From Clostridium sp. UBA701 (GTDB lineage Bacteria; Bacillota; Clostridia; Clostridiales; Clostridiaceae): 64,000 nucleotides of DNA. Under the pieces are notes generated by a model, which was given only the letters and a program-made list of their open reading frames with translations, was not told the DNA's origin and ran no database searches. Below, piece after piece: positions 53,255 to 61,558 of the stretch (the first letter of the stretch is position 1; the number at the start of each line of letters is the position of its first letter). The stretch is from NCBI GenBank assembly GCA_002298125.1, contig DBMJ01000015.1:215862-279861 (forward strand). The letters are read 5' to 3'. The position numbers and the translations under genes are program-made.

Positions 53255-53584
53255 CTACTGTGCAGTATTTTTTAACTTGTCTTCATGCAGATGTCTATGC
53301 AGTGTCTCTCTATGAGTCATATCATAAAATATAAACTCTAATAAGTATTCCCCACTATCATTTTTTCCCCTTATATTGCAGCTAATATTGTACTCCATGT
53401 GATAGATAAAATTTATAATTATACTCTCTTTTACAGGAAGCTCCCCCAAGACCTTAATACATGCACCCCAGGAATCCATAGCTACAATTTTGCCCATAAG
53501 AACCCTGTTATCATGATATATATTAATAAATATCACCTTATTCATCCTAGGAAGGGGGGGTAAATCTTCAGAATCCTTTGACAT
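53255..53584 (-). CDS. Possible PilZ-like protein of 109 residues
   Basis: A soluble, beta-rich protein. VLMGKIVAMDSWGACIKV carries a DxSxxG-like pattern as in c-di-GMP-binding PilZ domains, followed by a strand-rich region, but the upstream RxxxR motif is missing. It may be a divergent PilZ or an unrelated barrel; the assignment is uncertain. The C-terminus has HRETLHRHLHED, rich in His. Confidence 0.5.
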   Translation of the reverse strand: MSKDSEDLPPLPRMNKVIFINIYHDNRVLMGKIVAMDSWGACIKVLGELPVKESIIINFIYHMEYNISCNIRGKNDSGEYLLEFIFYDMTHRETLHRHLHEDKLKNTAQ

Positions 53585-53890
53585 AAAACTACCTCCTTAA
53601 TAGGAATATAAATACAGGGTTCATGCTTATCTTTCTACTAATAGCATATTAAGCAACCCTGATAAACTTTACATATTATTAAACTTTCTAAAAATCTTTA
53701 TACTTGTTATATTCTATTTATAACTTGGAAATCCTTTAAACAAAACGCCAATTAGCTGTAAACTTTTTTGTCTTAACAAAAAATTATTAATAATTGACCA
53801 AATTTATTGGATTTTAGCATTGAAATTATGCTGTAGTACATATAATATATAATTAGATGCAAATGAATTGCGTTTAGAAGGAGGGTTGAG
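53585..53890. other. Intergenic spacer of 306 bases
   Basis: The 3' part holds the sigma-A promoter at 53820-53848 for the ArsP_2-type gene. The rest is AT-rich with no frame or RNA that I can support. Confidence 0.6.
53820..53848 (+). promoter_or_regulatory. Sigma-A promoter of the ArsP_2-type gene
   Basis: TTGAAA (53820-53825) and TAATAT (53843-53848) are 17 bases apart. Confidence 0.65.
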
Positions 53891-54769
53891 ATGCTAGAAA
53901 TTTTTATAGACGCATTTATAGATTGCTTAAAAATGTTGCCCTTTCTCTTTGTAATTTATCTTCTAATTGAATTCCTAGAGGTTAGATATGGAGATACTTT
54001 AAATTCAAAGATAAAAAAAGCAGGTAAAGCAGGTCCATTAGTTGGTGCCGCTGCAGGAATACTTCCTCAATGTGGCTTTTCGGTTATGGCCACTGCATTA
54101 TATAGTAAAAGAGTAGTTACCATAGGTACCCTACTTGCCGTTTATCTCTCTACTTCTGATGAAGCTGTCCCTATAATACTTTCAAATCCGGGTAAAGCTC
54201 ATCTGATACTTCCCTTAATAGCTGCCAAATTTATTCTTGCATTAGCTGCAGGCTATGGAATTGATTTTTTCTATAGAAAAAAAATGGCTTCAGCTGAGGA
54301 GGAGATATCCTGTACTATTGAAAACACAGATCAGGATGAGTTCCATAGCTGCTGTGGAAGTGATGCTCAAACAAGCACAAAGGAAATTATACTTCATGGT
54401 ATAATACATACGCTCAAGGTGTTCTTCTATATATTTTTAGTAACACTTATGTTGAATCTAATAATTCATTGGATTGGAGAAGATAACCTAAGTACAGTAT
54501 TTATGAAAAATAGCCTCCTGCAGCCTATAATAGTTTCAATTATTGGACTTATACCTAATTGTGCTGCTTCTGTGGCCATCACTGAAGTATTTCTAAAGGG
54601 AGGCATAAGCTTTGGTTCTACAGTAGCAGGGCTAAGTGCAGGAGCTGGATTGGGGTTATTGGTATTATTTAAAGAAAATCGGCCTATAAAAGACACCCTA
54701 AAGGTAGTAGCACTATTAGTTACCATAAGTGCTGTAGCTGGAATAATAATTCAAAGCATATTTGGTTAA
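53891..54769 (+). CDS. ArsP_2-type putative heavy-metal/arsenic exporter
   Basis: A 292-residue polytopic protein of the ArsP_2 (putative 10TM heavy-metal exporter) family. Two internal halves carry AGILPQCGFSVMATALYSKR (about 57-76) and LIPNCAASVAITEVFLKGG (about 222-240), each with a Cys next to a Pro. A soluble loop near 148-160 has HSCCGSD, a possible metal site. No adjacent arsenic gene is seen. GAAGGAGGG precedes the ATG. Confidence 0.85.
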   Translation: MLEIFIDAFIDCLKMLPFLFVIYLLIEFLEVRYGDTLNSKIKKAGKAGPLVGAAAGILPQCGFSVMATALYSKRVVTIGTLLAVYLSTSDEAVPIILSNPGKAHLILPLIAAKFILALAAGYGIDFFYRKKMASAEEEISCTIENTDQDEFHSCCGSDAQTSTKEIILHGIIHTLKVFFYIFLVTLMLNLIIHWIGEDNLSTVFMKNSLLQPIIVSIIGLIPNCAASVAITEVFLKGGISFGSTVAGLSAGAGLGLLVLFKENRPIKDTLKVVALLVTISAVAGIIIQSIFG

Positions 54770-54775
54770 AAAGTA

Positions 54776-54804
54776 GCTCTCTGTAATACAGGGAGTTATT
54801 TTTA
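54776..54804 (+). terminator. Terminator of the ArsP_2-type gene
   Basis: CTCTCTGTA and TACAGGGAG pair with one G-T pair, followed by TTATTTTTAT. Confidence 0.75.
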
Positions 54805-54889
54805 TATTCATAATAATTCTTTTTTTTAAATATGTGATATAATTTTTCTGTACCATGGACTTTACAAAGTGAAACTTAGGAGGAAAAGT

Positions 54890-55666
54890 ATGAAAAATAA
54901 GAAAAGTAAGCCAAATTATGAAACCAAAGTTCTTGCAATAGCAGGACTATTAATAGCAGTTACAGTTATTTTGGAGAGATTCCTTTCTATTTTTATTCCT
55001 ATAGCTGGCTTACCTGCCCTTAGATTTGGGTTTGGAGGTATTCCTGCAGTTTTAATGGGAATAATTTATGGTCCTTTTTGGGGAGGAATGGTGGGAGTAG
55101 TATCTGACCTTATAGGTGTTACCATTAACACAGGAGGAGCTCCTTATTTCCCTGGATTTACCCTCAGTGCTTTTTTAAGAGGCTTTATACCAGGATTAAT
55201 ATTTTTAGTAATTAAAAAAAATAAGATAAAGTTTAATTTTACTCTCTTAAATGTTTTTACTCTGCTTGTAATATCTTTCTCCATAGTAGCTTTATTATTT
55301 AATGGTAAATACCTTGTAATGAATAATGGCATTATTTATTTAGCACAAAAGCCTCTTCCTCTTTGGATAATGGCACTTTTTATTGTATTAGTATTGTCCT
55401 TTGTTCTCATATCTGTAGTAATTGGCAAAAAGACTGATAACTCCTGGTCCATATATTCACTTGATAAAATACTGTTTGCAGTTTCTCTACATACCATACT
55501 TATATCACTAATACTAAACACTCTATGGCTTAGTATGTTATACAATAAAGGCTTCCTAATATTTCTTCCTGGACGTGTACTCTCAGCCCTCATCACTATA
55601 CCGCTAGATACCCTAATTCTTTATACCCTATTAAACGCATTGAAGAATATAATATCAGAACCGTAA
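54890..55666 (+). CDS. ECF transporter substrate-binding (S) component, folate/FolT-like
   Basis: A 258-residue membrane protein with six or more segments. LPALRFGFGGIPAVLMGIIY and GGMVGVVSDLIGVTINTGG, then FPGFTLSAFLRGFIPGL, fit the FolT family of folate S components. It would recruit the shared ECF ATPases encoded elsewhere. It is longer than usual, with an extended C-terminal part. GGAGG precedes the ATG at 54890; no THF riboswitch was seen. Confidence 0.82.
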   Translation: MKNKKSKPNYETKVLAIAGLLIAVTVILERFLSIFIPIAGLPALRFGFGGIPAVLMGIIYGPFWGGMVGVVSDLIGVTINTGGAPYFPGFTLSAFLRGFIPGLIFLVIKKNKIKFNFTLLNVFTLLVISFSIVALLFNGKYLVMNNGIIYLAQKPLPLWIMALFIVLVLSFVLISVVIGKKTDNSWSIYSLDKILFAVSLHTILISLILNTLWLSMLYNKGFLIFLPGRVLSALITIPLDTLILYTLLNALKNIISEP

Positions 55667-55667
55667 C

Positions 55668-55700
55668 AAAACCCCGAGATTTTTAACTTCTCGGGGTTTT
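55668..55700. terminator. Bidirectional terminator after the FolT-like gene
   Basis: AAAACCCCGAGA and TCTCGGGGTTTT form a perfect stem with a 9-base loop. It lies between convergent genes. Confidence 0.88.
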
Positions 55701-55703
55701 CAT

Positions 55704-55856
55704 TTATCTGATATTTTCAAAGCAATAACTAAATATTATCAAGGAAATTATAATAATAATAGTTTGTACAACATTTTGAGTCTTTACAAAAACATAAAGA
55801 ACACCTGCTAAAAGGATAAGTGCCATAAGTATATATTTAAATGTTTTTTTGCTCAA
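55704..55856 (-). CDS. Small membrane protein of 50 residues, unknown function
   Basis: An open frame of 50 codons starting with TTG at 55856, preceded by GAGGGGGGTG at 7 bases. It begins MSKKTFKYILMALILL and contains two hydrophobic stretches (YILMALILLAGVLYVFV, then TIIIIISLIIFSYCF). It ends just before the shared terminator. The signals support a real gene. Confidence 0.62.
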   Translation of the reverse strand: MSKKTFKYILMALILLAGVLYVFVKTQNVVQTIIIIISLIIFSYCFENIR

Positions 55857-55965
55857 TCTTAGCACCCCCCTCTGCTTTATATTGCTATTATGTCATAGTT
55901 TTTAATAATTATCTACATAAATAATAAAATCTCTACTTTTATTTACTAGCTTAATACTAATATAT

Positions 55966-56142
55966 TTACTTATTTAACTTTTCTCCAATTAGCTTATTGT
56001 ATTGATTTAGTGCAGCATTTAAGATCTTGCTTGCTGTAATTACCTCTGGGTCTTGAAGATTTCCCTGTTTCTTATTAATTAAAGAATTCAACTGCTCCCT
56101 TAAAATATCTACATCTTTCAATAGGTCTTCAATTTCATTCAT
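55966..56142 (-). CDS. Spo0E-like sporulation regulatory protein
   Basis: A 58-residue two-helix protein of the Spo0E-like family, which dephosphorylates Spo0A~P and delays sporulation in bacilli. The pattern LREQLNSLIN...DPEVITASKILNAALNQY fits; the usual SQELD catalytic motif appears as SKILN, with Asn in place of the Asp. That change may lower activity. ATG 56142 follows AGGAGGT. Confidence 0.8.
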   Translation of the reverse strand: MNEIEDLLKDVDILREQLNSLINKKQGNLQDPEVITASKILNAALNQYNKLIGEKLNK

Positions 56143-56205
56143 TTTAACACCTCCTAAATCTATTCTTAACAAGATAGATGTTTTTATAACAAAATATAAA
56201 AAAAA

Positions 56206-56226
56206 ACAGCTGGCTTAGCCAACTGT
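56206..56226 (-). terminator. Terminator of the hemerythrin gene
   Basis: ACAGcTGGC and GCCAaCTGT form a stem with a small internal mismatch, followed by TTTTTTTTTATATTTT on the minus strand. Confidence 0.75.
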
Positions 56227-56245
56227 ACATCAAAAACAAATTAAG

Positions 56246-56638
56246 TTATACCTTACCTATTAGCATGTCCTTCTCTAAAATATGATTACTTATCCACTGT
56301 ACCACTACCTCTAATAAGTCCGTTAGATATTTATCTTGGTTAATATCTATCTCCTCAAGGTTAACCTTATTCATCTCTTCAATAAACTTATCATGCTCCA
56401 TCTTTTGCGAAAAGAATCTTTTATAATTTATACTAAGCATGTACTCTTCTTCTGTAGTAAAATGAAATTTTGTGTAGTCTTTTAATTCCTCAATAATAGC
56501 TACAATCTTATCATATTTGTCAATATAAAAGTCATTTTTAATTACGTCATAGGCCCTGTTTGCTATTTCAAATAACTTTTTATGCTGCTCGTCAATTACA
56601 TCAATTCCAATGTTATAGTCGTCTTTCCATTTGATCAA
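56246..56638 (-). CDS. Bacteriohemerythrin with one changed ligand position
   Basis: A 130-residue di-iron oxygen-binding protein. Ligands align as His19, His59, Glu63, His82, His119 and Asp124. The expected His four residues before His82 is Gln78, so one ligand is changed. It would bind or sense oxygen, useful in an anaerobe. It starts with TTG at 56638 preceded by GAGGTGG; a longer frame to 56746 is unlikely. Terminator downstream. Confidence 0.82.
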   Translation of the reverse strand: MIKWKDDYNIGIDVIDEQHKKLFEIANRAYDVIKNDFYIDKYDKIVAIIEELKDYTKFHFTTEEEYMLSINYKRFFSQKMEHDKFIEEMNKVNLEEIDINQDKYLTDLLEVVVQWISNHILEKDMLIGKV

Positions 56639-56872
56639 ATTAACCACCTCTTTTTCATTTTGTTTTTTTCCTATAAAGGTTTTATATTTTGCTTTACTAT
56701 ACGTACCAGTAAAACTTAAAATATATATTACCATTTTTACTATCATTTTTCAAACAGTATTTCTTTATTTTTATGTAATATTATAAACTATGCTAAAACC
56801 TAATTTTTATAGTAACACTTCTCCTTCTTAGTTAATATTATGATAGTGAAGTTAATAATTCGGAGGTAATAT

Positions 56873-57382
56873 ATGTCTTCTTATGTAAATGAGCCAGAAG
56901 CTACTGAAGCTAAATTAGATGATGCTAGAGATAAAAAGTACAAATTTGAGAATAAGCATGAATATGAAGAAGATCAATACAAATACATTCCCTATATTCC
57001 TTGGATGTATGGTAACCAAATGCCCTATGGCTACCCAGGAATGTATGGTAATCAAATGCCCTATGGCTACCCGGGAATGTATGGTAATCAAATGCCTTAT
57101 GGTTACCCAGGAATGTATGGTAATCAAATGCCTTACGGTTATGAAAACCGTTATGAAGGTGAACTAGAAGGCGATGAAAGTAGGCAAAAAGGGCGCCCAC
57201 ATGGCGGAAGGCCAGGATATGGTGGAAGACCAGGTTACGGCAGGCCACATTATTATGGTAGACCACATTATTATGGTAGACCATATTATTATGGCAGACC
57301 TTATTGGTATGAAGATGAAGATGAGGATGATTATCCATATTATCCAATATGGCCTTATTGGTTATATGGCCTATATTATTAA
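56873..57382 (+). CDS. Tyr/Gly/Pro-rich repeat protein, coat-like
   Basis: A 169-residue low-complexity protein. Residues 45-92 hold four copies of a 12-residue unit, MYGNQMPYGYPG, encoded by near-identical DNA. Then comes a Gly/Arg block with GRPHYY units and a final acidic and aromatic end (EDEDEDDYPYYPIWPYW). Tyr-rich repeats suit oxidative cross-linking in spore coats, by analogy. GGAGG precedes the ATG. Function unknown. Confidence 0.7.
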   Translation: MSSYVNEPEATEAKLDDARDKKYKFENKHEYEEDQYKYIPYIPWMYGNQMPYGYPGMYGNQMPYGYPGMYGNQMPYGYPGMYGNQMPYGYENRYEGELEGDESRQKGRPHGGRPGYGGRPGYGRPHYYGRPHYYGRPYYYGRPYWYEDEDEDDYPYYPIWPYWLYGLYY

Positions 57383-57476
57383 CCACAACTTTAGATATTT
57401 AGAAAAGTACCAAGTAACCATTTTTTCATGTATGCATATATTTATATTGTAGGTAAATTTTATTGGAGGTATATGA

Positions 57477-58013
57477 ATGTATTTTAGAGATAATGAGGAG
57501 GACCTTCGCCACAAACATCATGATGAGCATGAACATGAGCATGAATGTGAACATGAAAACGAAAAAGAAGAGCATTATAAAGGTAAATACATGAAGTATT
57601 CAATGCCTATGTGGCCAATGCCTCAACTACCAATGTACCAATACCCTATGGCTGTGTCTCCATTATCCATGGGACAAATGCCTAAATGTCCAATGGCTCA
57701 AGCTCCAATGACCAAACCTCCAACTGCTGTATCACCTATATCTCAAGGTCCTATGGGATATGGTTGTCCTATGAAACACAGTTGCCCCATGTCACACATG
57801 TGTCCATGGGCTGAAGGTATGGGAAAAATGTCCTTAGGTATGAAGTATGATGATCAAGATGAAGACGAGATGATGTCAAGAGGACGCCATGATTATCATC
57901 ATCATTATTACTATCATCCATACTATCATAGACCATATTATTACCCTCATCACTATCGTTCATACCCTTATTATAACCCATACTACTATTTTCCATGGTA
58001 TGATATGGACTAA
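57477..58013 (+). CDS. His/Met/Tyr-rich repeat protein, coat-like
   Basis: A 178-residue low-complexity protein in three blocks: a His/Glu-rich N-terminus (HHDEHEHEHECEHENE), a Met/Pro-rich middle with CPM units (about 40-120), and a His/Tyr-rich C-terminus. The composition strongly suggests metal binding or a cross-linked structural protein. TGGAGGT lies at a good distance before the ATG. It follows the Tyr/Gly-rich gene, probably a related structural pair. Confidence 0.68.
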   Translation: MYFRDNEEDLRHKHHDEHEHEHECEHENEKEEHYKGKYMKYSMPMWPMPQLPMYQYPMAVSPLSMGQMPKCPMAQAPMTKPPTAVSPISQGPMGYGCPMKHSCPMSHMCPWAEGMGKMSLGMKYDDQDEDEMMSRGRHDYHHHYYYHPYYHRPYYYPHHYRSYPYYNPYYYFPWYDMD

Positions 58014-58045
58014 TACAAAGGAATATTTAAAAACATACTCTTAAA

Positions 58046-58080
58046 AAGCAGCCAGGGTGAATGAAATACCCTGGCTGCTT
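58046..58080. terminator. Terminator between convergent genes
   Basis: AAGCAGCCAGGGT and ACCCTGGCTGCTT form a 13-bp perfect stem with a 9-base loop. Confidence 0.88.
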
Positions 58081-58083
58081 AAT

Positions 58084-58425
58084 TTATTTTCGCATATCTG
58101 CTGTTCCCCCAGATTTTGCAGGCGGATTGGTAGCAGGAGCTTTTGTGTTTTGTTGTATATTATTTATGCTGCCTAAGATATCATGAGTAAAATTTGCTCC
58201 TCTAGATATGAGCAAACCTGTTAGTATTACTCCTACATAGGGTATCTTAATTGGAATTCCTACAAGGCTCATTAAATCTAACCCTGTTCCTACTGCCAGA
58301 ATCAAGCCTATAATTATAGCCCCGATTCTATCAATAGAAATTTTACCATCCTGCCAGATCATTTTTAAAGTTTCCCAAACTGCCTCACCAATTAAGGCAA
58401 CTACCACCAGACTCAGCATATTCAT
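58084..58425 (-). CDS. Small membrane protein of 113 residues, unknown function
   Basis: Three hydrophobic segments (about 3-20, 36-55, 62-78) are followed by a polar tail rich in Asn, Pro, Ala and Gly (about 80-113). The pattern recalls small phage-holin-like proteins, but no lysis gene is near. GGGGGGA precedes the ATG. No named family recognised. Confidence 0.62.
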   Translation of the reverse strand: MNMLSLVVVALIGEAVWETLKMIWQDGKISIDRIGAIIIGLILAVGTGLDLMSLVGIPIKIPYVGVILTGLLISRGANFTHDILGSINNIQQNTKAPATNPPAKSGGTADMRK

Positions 58426-58501
58426 TATATCCCCCCAATTTTTGTTATATCAATATATCCTATGCTAATTCTCAGCACTAAAATGCAACAGTACGAAAAA
58501 A

Positions 58502-58523
58502 AGCTTAGGTTCTTCCCTAAGCT
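58502..58523 (-). terminator. Terminator of the csaA-DUF368 unit
   Basis: AGCTTAGG and CCTAAGCT form a stem with a 6-base loop, followed by a T run on the minus strand. Confidence 0.8.
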
Positions 58524-58535
58524 CTTTAAGCTAAT

Positions 58536-59342
58536 TTAGTTGTGATCCTTCTTTCCTATAATAAGAATTATCAAAAACCCAACTATAAAGGCCAAAACGG
58601 ACCATATAATAGTTAAGCCTTTAGGTACACCTGGAAATACGGGTAATAAGGAGCCCAATACAAAACCTAAAATCAACAAATAAGTTTTACTAGGATACTT
58701 TTGAAGTAATTTTTCTATGGTTTTAGTTGTAGCTAAAGTACCCACCATTACTCCTAATCCCAATGGAATTAAAAAGGGTATATTTTTCGTATTTATAGCG
58801 TTTATAGTAACACTGTAGAGACCTAGGGTTAAAAGCATGAAAGAACCGCTTATTCCTGGCAGAATCAGTGCAATAGCAATAATAATACCAGCAATAAAAA
58901 GGAATATCATGCTTACAAAGCCTTGATCTGTAGCTAATGTGGCTGTAATAGAAGGGTTGGATGACATTAACAACACAGTAATGAACCCAACTATTAAAAA
59001 TATCAAATCACGCTTATCATTTTTCTCTGTGATTGATTTCTTATATAAGACTGGAACTCCACCACAGATAACACCCATAAAGAAGAATTTCATAACAAAA
59101 GGGTAGCTATTTAAAGCCTTTTCGAGTAACGGGCTAAAGAGCAATATCCCAGCAAGTCCACCTAATCCAATTTCTAATAGTAATATAGTATGCTTTTTCC
59201 AATCTTCAAAAAAAGAACTAATTGCATGTATCAAGTCATCATAAATACCAAGTATTACTGACATGGTTCCTCCACTAACTCCTGGAACTAAAGTAGCAAT
59301 ACCTACTACTACACCTTTTATAAAATTTTTTATGTATCTCAT
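58536..59342 (-). CDS. DUF368 polytopic membrane protein
   Basis: A 268-residue protein with about eight membrane segments. Two copies of the family motif are seen: LVPGVSGGTMSVILGIYD (about 19-36) and LPGISGSFMLLTLGLY (about 159-174). DUF368 proteins are linked to undecaprenyl phosphate recycling (a flippase role was reported for this family, PopT). The gene follows csaA after 1 base, so translation is coupled. Confidence 0.88.
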   Translation of the reverse strand: MRYIKNFIKGVVVGIATLVPGVSGGTMSVILGIYDDLIHAISSFFEDWKKHTILLLEIGLGGLAGILLFSPLLEKALNSYPFVMKFFFMGVICGGVPVLYKKSITEKNDKRDLIFLIVGFITVLLMSSNPSITATLATDQGFVSMIFLFIAGIIIAIALILPGISGSFMLLTLGLYSVTINAINTKNIPFLIPLGLGVMVGTLATTKTIEKLLQKYPSKTYLLILGFVLGSLLPVFPGVPKGLTIIWSVLAFIVGFLIILIIGKKDHN

Positions 59343-59343
59343 A

Positions 59344-59673
59344 TTATCCTAACCTGTCTCCCTTTCTTACTAATTGTTCTGGCTGAATTAATACCACTCC
59401 TTGTTTAGCGTATATTCCAAGAACTAATACCTCTGACATAAAATCAGCAATCTGCCTTGGAGGAAAATTTACCACTCCTAATACTTGTTTGCCAATCAGC
59501 TCTTCAATTTTATAGCATTCAGTAATTTGAGCACTTGATTTCTTTGTACCAATTTCCTCACCAAAATCAACCCATAATTTGTAGGCAGGTTTTTTAACCT
59601 TTTCAAAAATTTCAGCATTAATTATTTCTCCAACTCTAATATCGAGCTTCATAAAATCATCAAATGTAACCAT
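59344..59673 (-). CDS. csaA: CsaA-like tRNA-binding domain chaperone
   Basis: A 109-residue dimeric protein with an EMAP/tRNA-binding OB-fold. Hallmarks are LDIRVGEIINAE, LWVDFGEEIGTKKSSAQIT and NFPPRQIADFMSEVLVLG. In B. subtilis CsaA helps protein secretion. ATG 59673 gives the usual length; the longer frame to 59703 has no good site. It is directly followed by the DUF368 gene. Confidence 0.9.
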   Translation of the reverse strand: MVTFDDFMKLDIRVGEIINAEIFEKVKKPAYKLWVDFGEEIGTKKSSAQITECYKIEELIGKQVLGVVNFPPRQIADFMSEVLVLGIYAKQGVVLIQPEQLVRKGDRLG

Positions 59674-59897
59674 TTTAACCCGCATCTCCTTCATTTTAAC
59701 CATATCTAGCCTAGCTAATCAATTTAAGAATATCACTAAGGTTTTTTACTACATTGTAATTATTGTATGTGAATTTGTTGTAAACGTACTATTTAAAATC
59801 TCTGCACATAATCATAGAACAATTCCCAACTTACTTGCTCCATCACAATTTCTTATATTATCATCAATAAATACTGTAACATGTTCTACATGTTAAA

Positions 59898-60695
59898 TCA
59901 CTCAATAGGCTCCAACACCTTATTCTTTATGTACCCAAGAAATCTTTTTGTAGCTTTTCTTTCAAACTTAGCTCCAGATACCCTTCCTATATATACATTA
60001 AGAGCAATTTTCACTAATGCCTTAAATCTCTTAGGTAATATTTCTATTGCCCACTCTCCAGCCTCTTTCTTGGATGTTACATATCCATTTTCTAGAAAGT
60101 TTAATACTCTGCAGGAATTTAGAATATAATACTCAGGTTTTTTCGAATATTCCTCAAAACCATCTTCAAAATCATACATTATGGCATCTAAGTACTCCTT
60201 ATCACCAACATATGGAAAAACCAAATCTTTATCTTTACCAAATATGGTAAGCCCTCTTTCGTTAATCACCCTAATATGTGCTGATAAATCAATATCCTTA
60301 AGTGATTCATCTCTCCATATGTTAGCTGCTATTCTTGTAACTTTTTTCTCGTATTTCTTTCTCCAATACTCACTATAATGTAGGTCATAAGAAAAAGGCG
60401 GACTCTCATGAATCAAACTATTCTCAATTAGAAAACTTATCTCTATGGGTGAAGGCTTCATAGAAATATTCATTAACTCTTTAATTAACTCTACTTTTAT
60501 TTCTGGAGAAATTTTATCTTTAATTACAACTATAAAATCTACATCACTTCTATCAGGATTAAAACACTTCATAGCCAGTGAACCATGAAGATAAACACCC
60601 ACTATACTATTCTCTAGATAACTTTTACATATATTAACAACTAAGTCAATTTCGTTTTTGACTTCCTGTGAACAATCCTCATAACCATAGTACAT
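59898..60695 (-). CDS. Aminoglycoside nucleotidyltransferase-like protein (DUF4111 type)
   Basis: A 265-residue protein with an N-terminal nucleotidyltransferase fold: HGSLAMKCFNPDRSDVDFIV holds the GS motif (38-39) and metal-binding Asp51 and Asp53. The C-terminal helical domain with CRVLNFLENGYVTSKKEAGEWA fits the DUF4111 domain of ANT(9)/AadA enzymes. It may adenylylate spectinomycin-like or other substrates; no resistance phenotype can be inferred. TAGGAGGGGA precedes the ATG. Confidence 0.85.
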   Translation of the reverse strand: MYYGYEDCSQEVKNEIDLVVNICKSYLENSIVGVYLHGSLAMKCFNPDRSDVDFIVVIKDKISPEIKVELIKELMNISMKPSPIEISFLIENSLIHESPPFSYDLHYSEYWRKKYEKKVTRIAANIWRDESLKDIDLSAHIRVINERGLTIFGKDKDLVFPYVGDKEYLDAIMYDFEDGFEEYSKKPEYYILNSCRVLNFLENGYVTSKKEAGEWAIEILPKRFKALVKIALNVYIGRVSGAKFERKATKRFLGYIKNKVLEPIE

Positions 60696-60785
60696 GAAAC
60701 TCCCCTCCTATCAAGCATCTAAAATTCTAGTAAGCGCAAATAATTTTTAAACTATTATAATGTGAAACTAATAAGATATAAAATT

Positions 60786-60812
60786 AAGGAGGTATCTTTA
60801 TGCCACATTAAA
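60786..60812 (+). pseudogene. Abortive gene start: strong ribosome binding site, ATG and only three codons
   Basis: AAGGAGGT at 60786-60793 is followed at ideal spacing by ATG at 60800, then CCA, CAT and a stop. A perfect translation start on a three-codon frame suggests the remnant of a deleted gene. Confidence 0.4.
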
Positions 60813-60826
60813 TTTAAAGCACAGTA

Positions 60827-61483
60827 CTAAGAGAATAAAAATCTCCTAAATAAATCAACTGTTGAAAAATAATAGTCTGAATTAATTTCCATATAGTTTT
60901 TTATCTCTGGGATTACATGTGACCACCCCGCCCCAGCAAAGGCTATATTGCAGCTTCTTGCCATGTCTAATCCTGGTTTTAAGTCATCAACTACTAATAT
61001 CTCGTTATTATCTAGCTGAAATTTTTTCATAATCTCTATTAAAGGATAAGGATTAGGTTTCCTTTGAGCCTCTTCTAATTCCCAGCCAAAAATCAAATCA
61101 GGAGTTAACTTGCAATTTAATATATAGTCTCTTACTATCTGTTCACTCTCTGAGTGAGAAACAACACATATAATTCCACCAAGTTGTTTGTATTCTTTTA
61201 TCAGCTCAGGAAAACCAGCATAAAAATCAGGCACTTTTGTTTTTGTGTAGCTCTTCCATATTTTATATTGACATTCCTGTTCATCCTTATTAAATTTCAA
61301 AACATCTTTACACAGCTCTGAAAATCCAGGTTTAAAACAATACTTAACAAACTCTTCAAAACTAAGAGGTTTCATTTTAGGTCTTAATATTTTAAGCGCT
61401 TCCACAAATGAAGGATAATGAATGTCTGGTGTACTTTTAACTACAGTATCATCATGGTCTAAAATTAAACAACGGTATTTCAA
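60827..61483 (-). CDS. HAD family hydrolase
   Basis: A 218-residue HAD phosphatase. Motif 1 is LDHDDTVVKST (8-18), with the nucleophile Asp8 and Asp10, motif 2 CVVSHSES, motif 3 the Lys in QRKPNPYPL and motif 4 LVVDDLKPGLDM. Cap is helical. The substrate is unknown. TGGGGGG lies before the ATG, about 9 bases. Confidence 0.85.
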   Translation of the reverse strand: MKYRCLILDHDDTVVKSTPDIHYPSFVEALKILRPKMKPLSFEEFVKYCFKPGFSELCKDVLKFNKDEQECQYKIWKSYTKTKVPDFYAGFPELIKEYKQLGGIICVVSHSESEQIVRDYILNCKLTPDLIFGWELEEAQRKPNPYPLIEIMKKFQLDNNEILVVDDLKPGLDMARSCNIAFAGAGWSHVIPEIKNYMEINSDYYFSTVDLFRRFLFS

Positions 61484-61558
61484 TACAATCCCCCCATAAT
61501 CTACTTTGGTAAGAAAAATCCCCTCAATCTATCTAGTTATCCATTCTCACACCTCAAT

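Noticed and set aside
54776..54889. Possible THF riboswitch before the FolT-like gene
   Set aside because: The spacer holds a terminator and a TATAAT box but none of the conserved THF aptamer bases.
57000..57150. CRISPR-like array
   Set aside because: The repeats are contiguous, in frame and protein-coding, without unique spacers.
56915..57452. Long frames on both strands overlapping the Tyr/Gly-rich gene
   Set aside because: They are shadows produced by the repetitive DNA; only the frame at 56873 has a ribosome binding site and a sensible composition.
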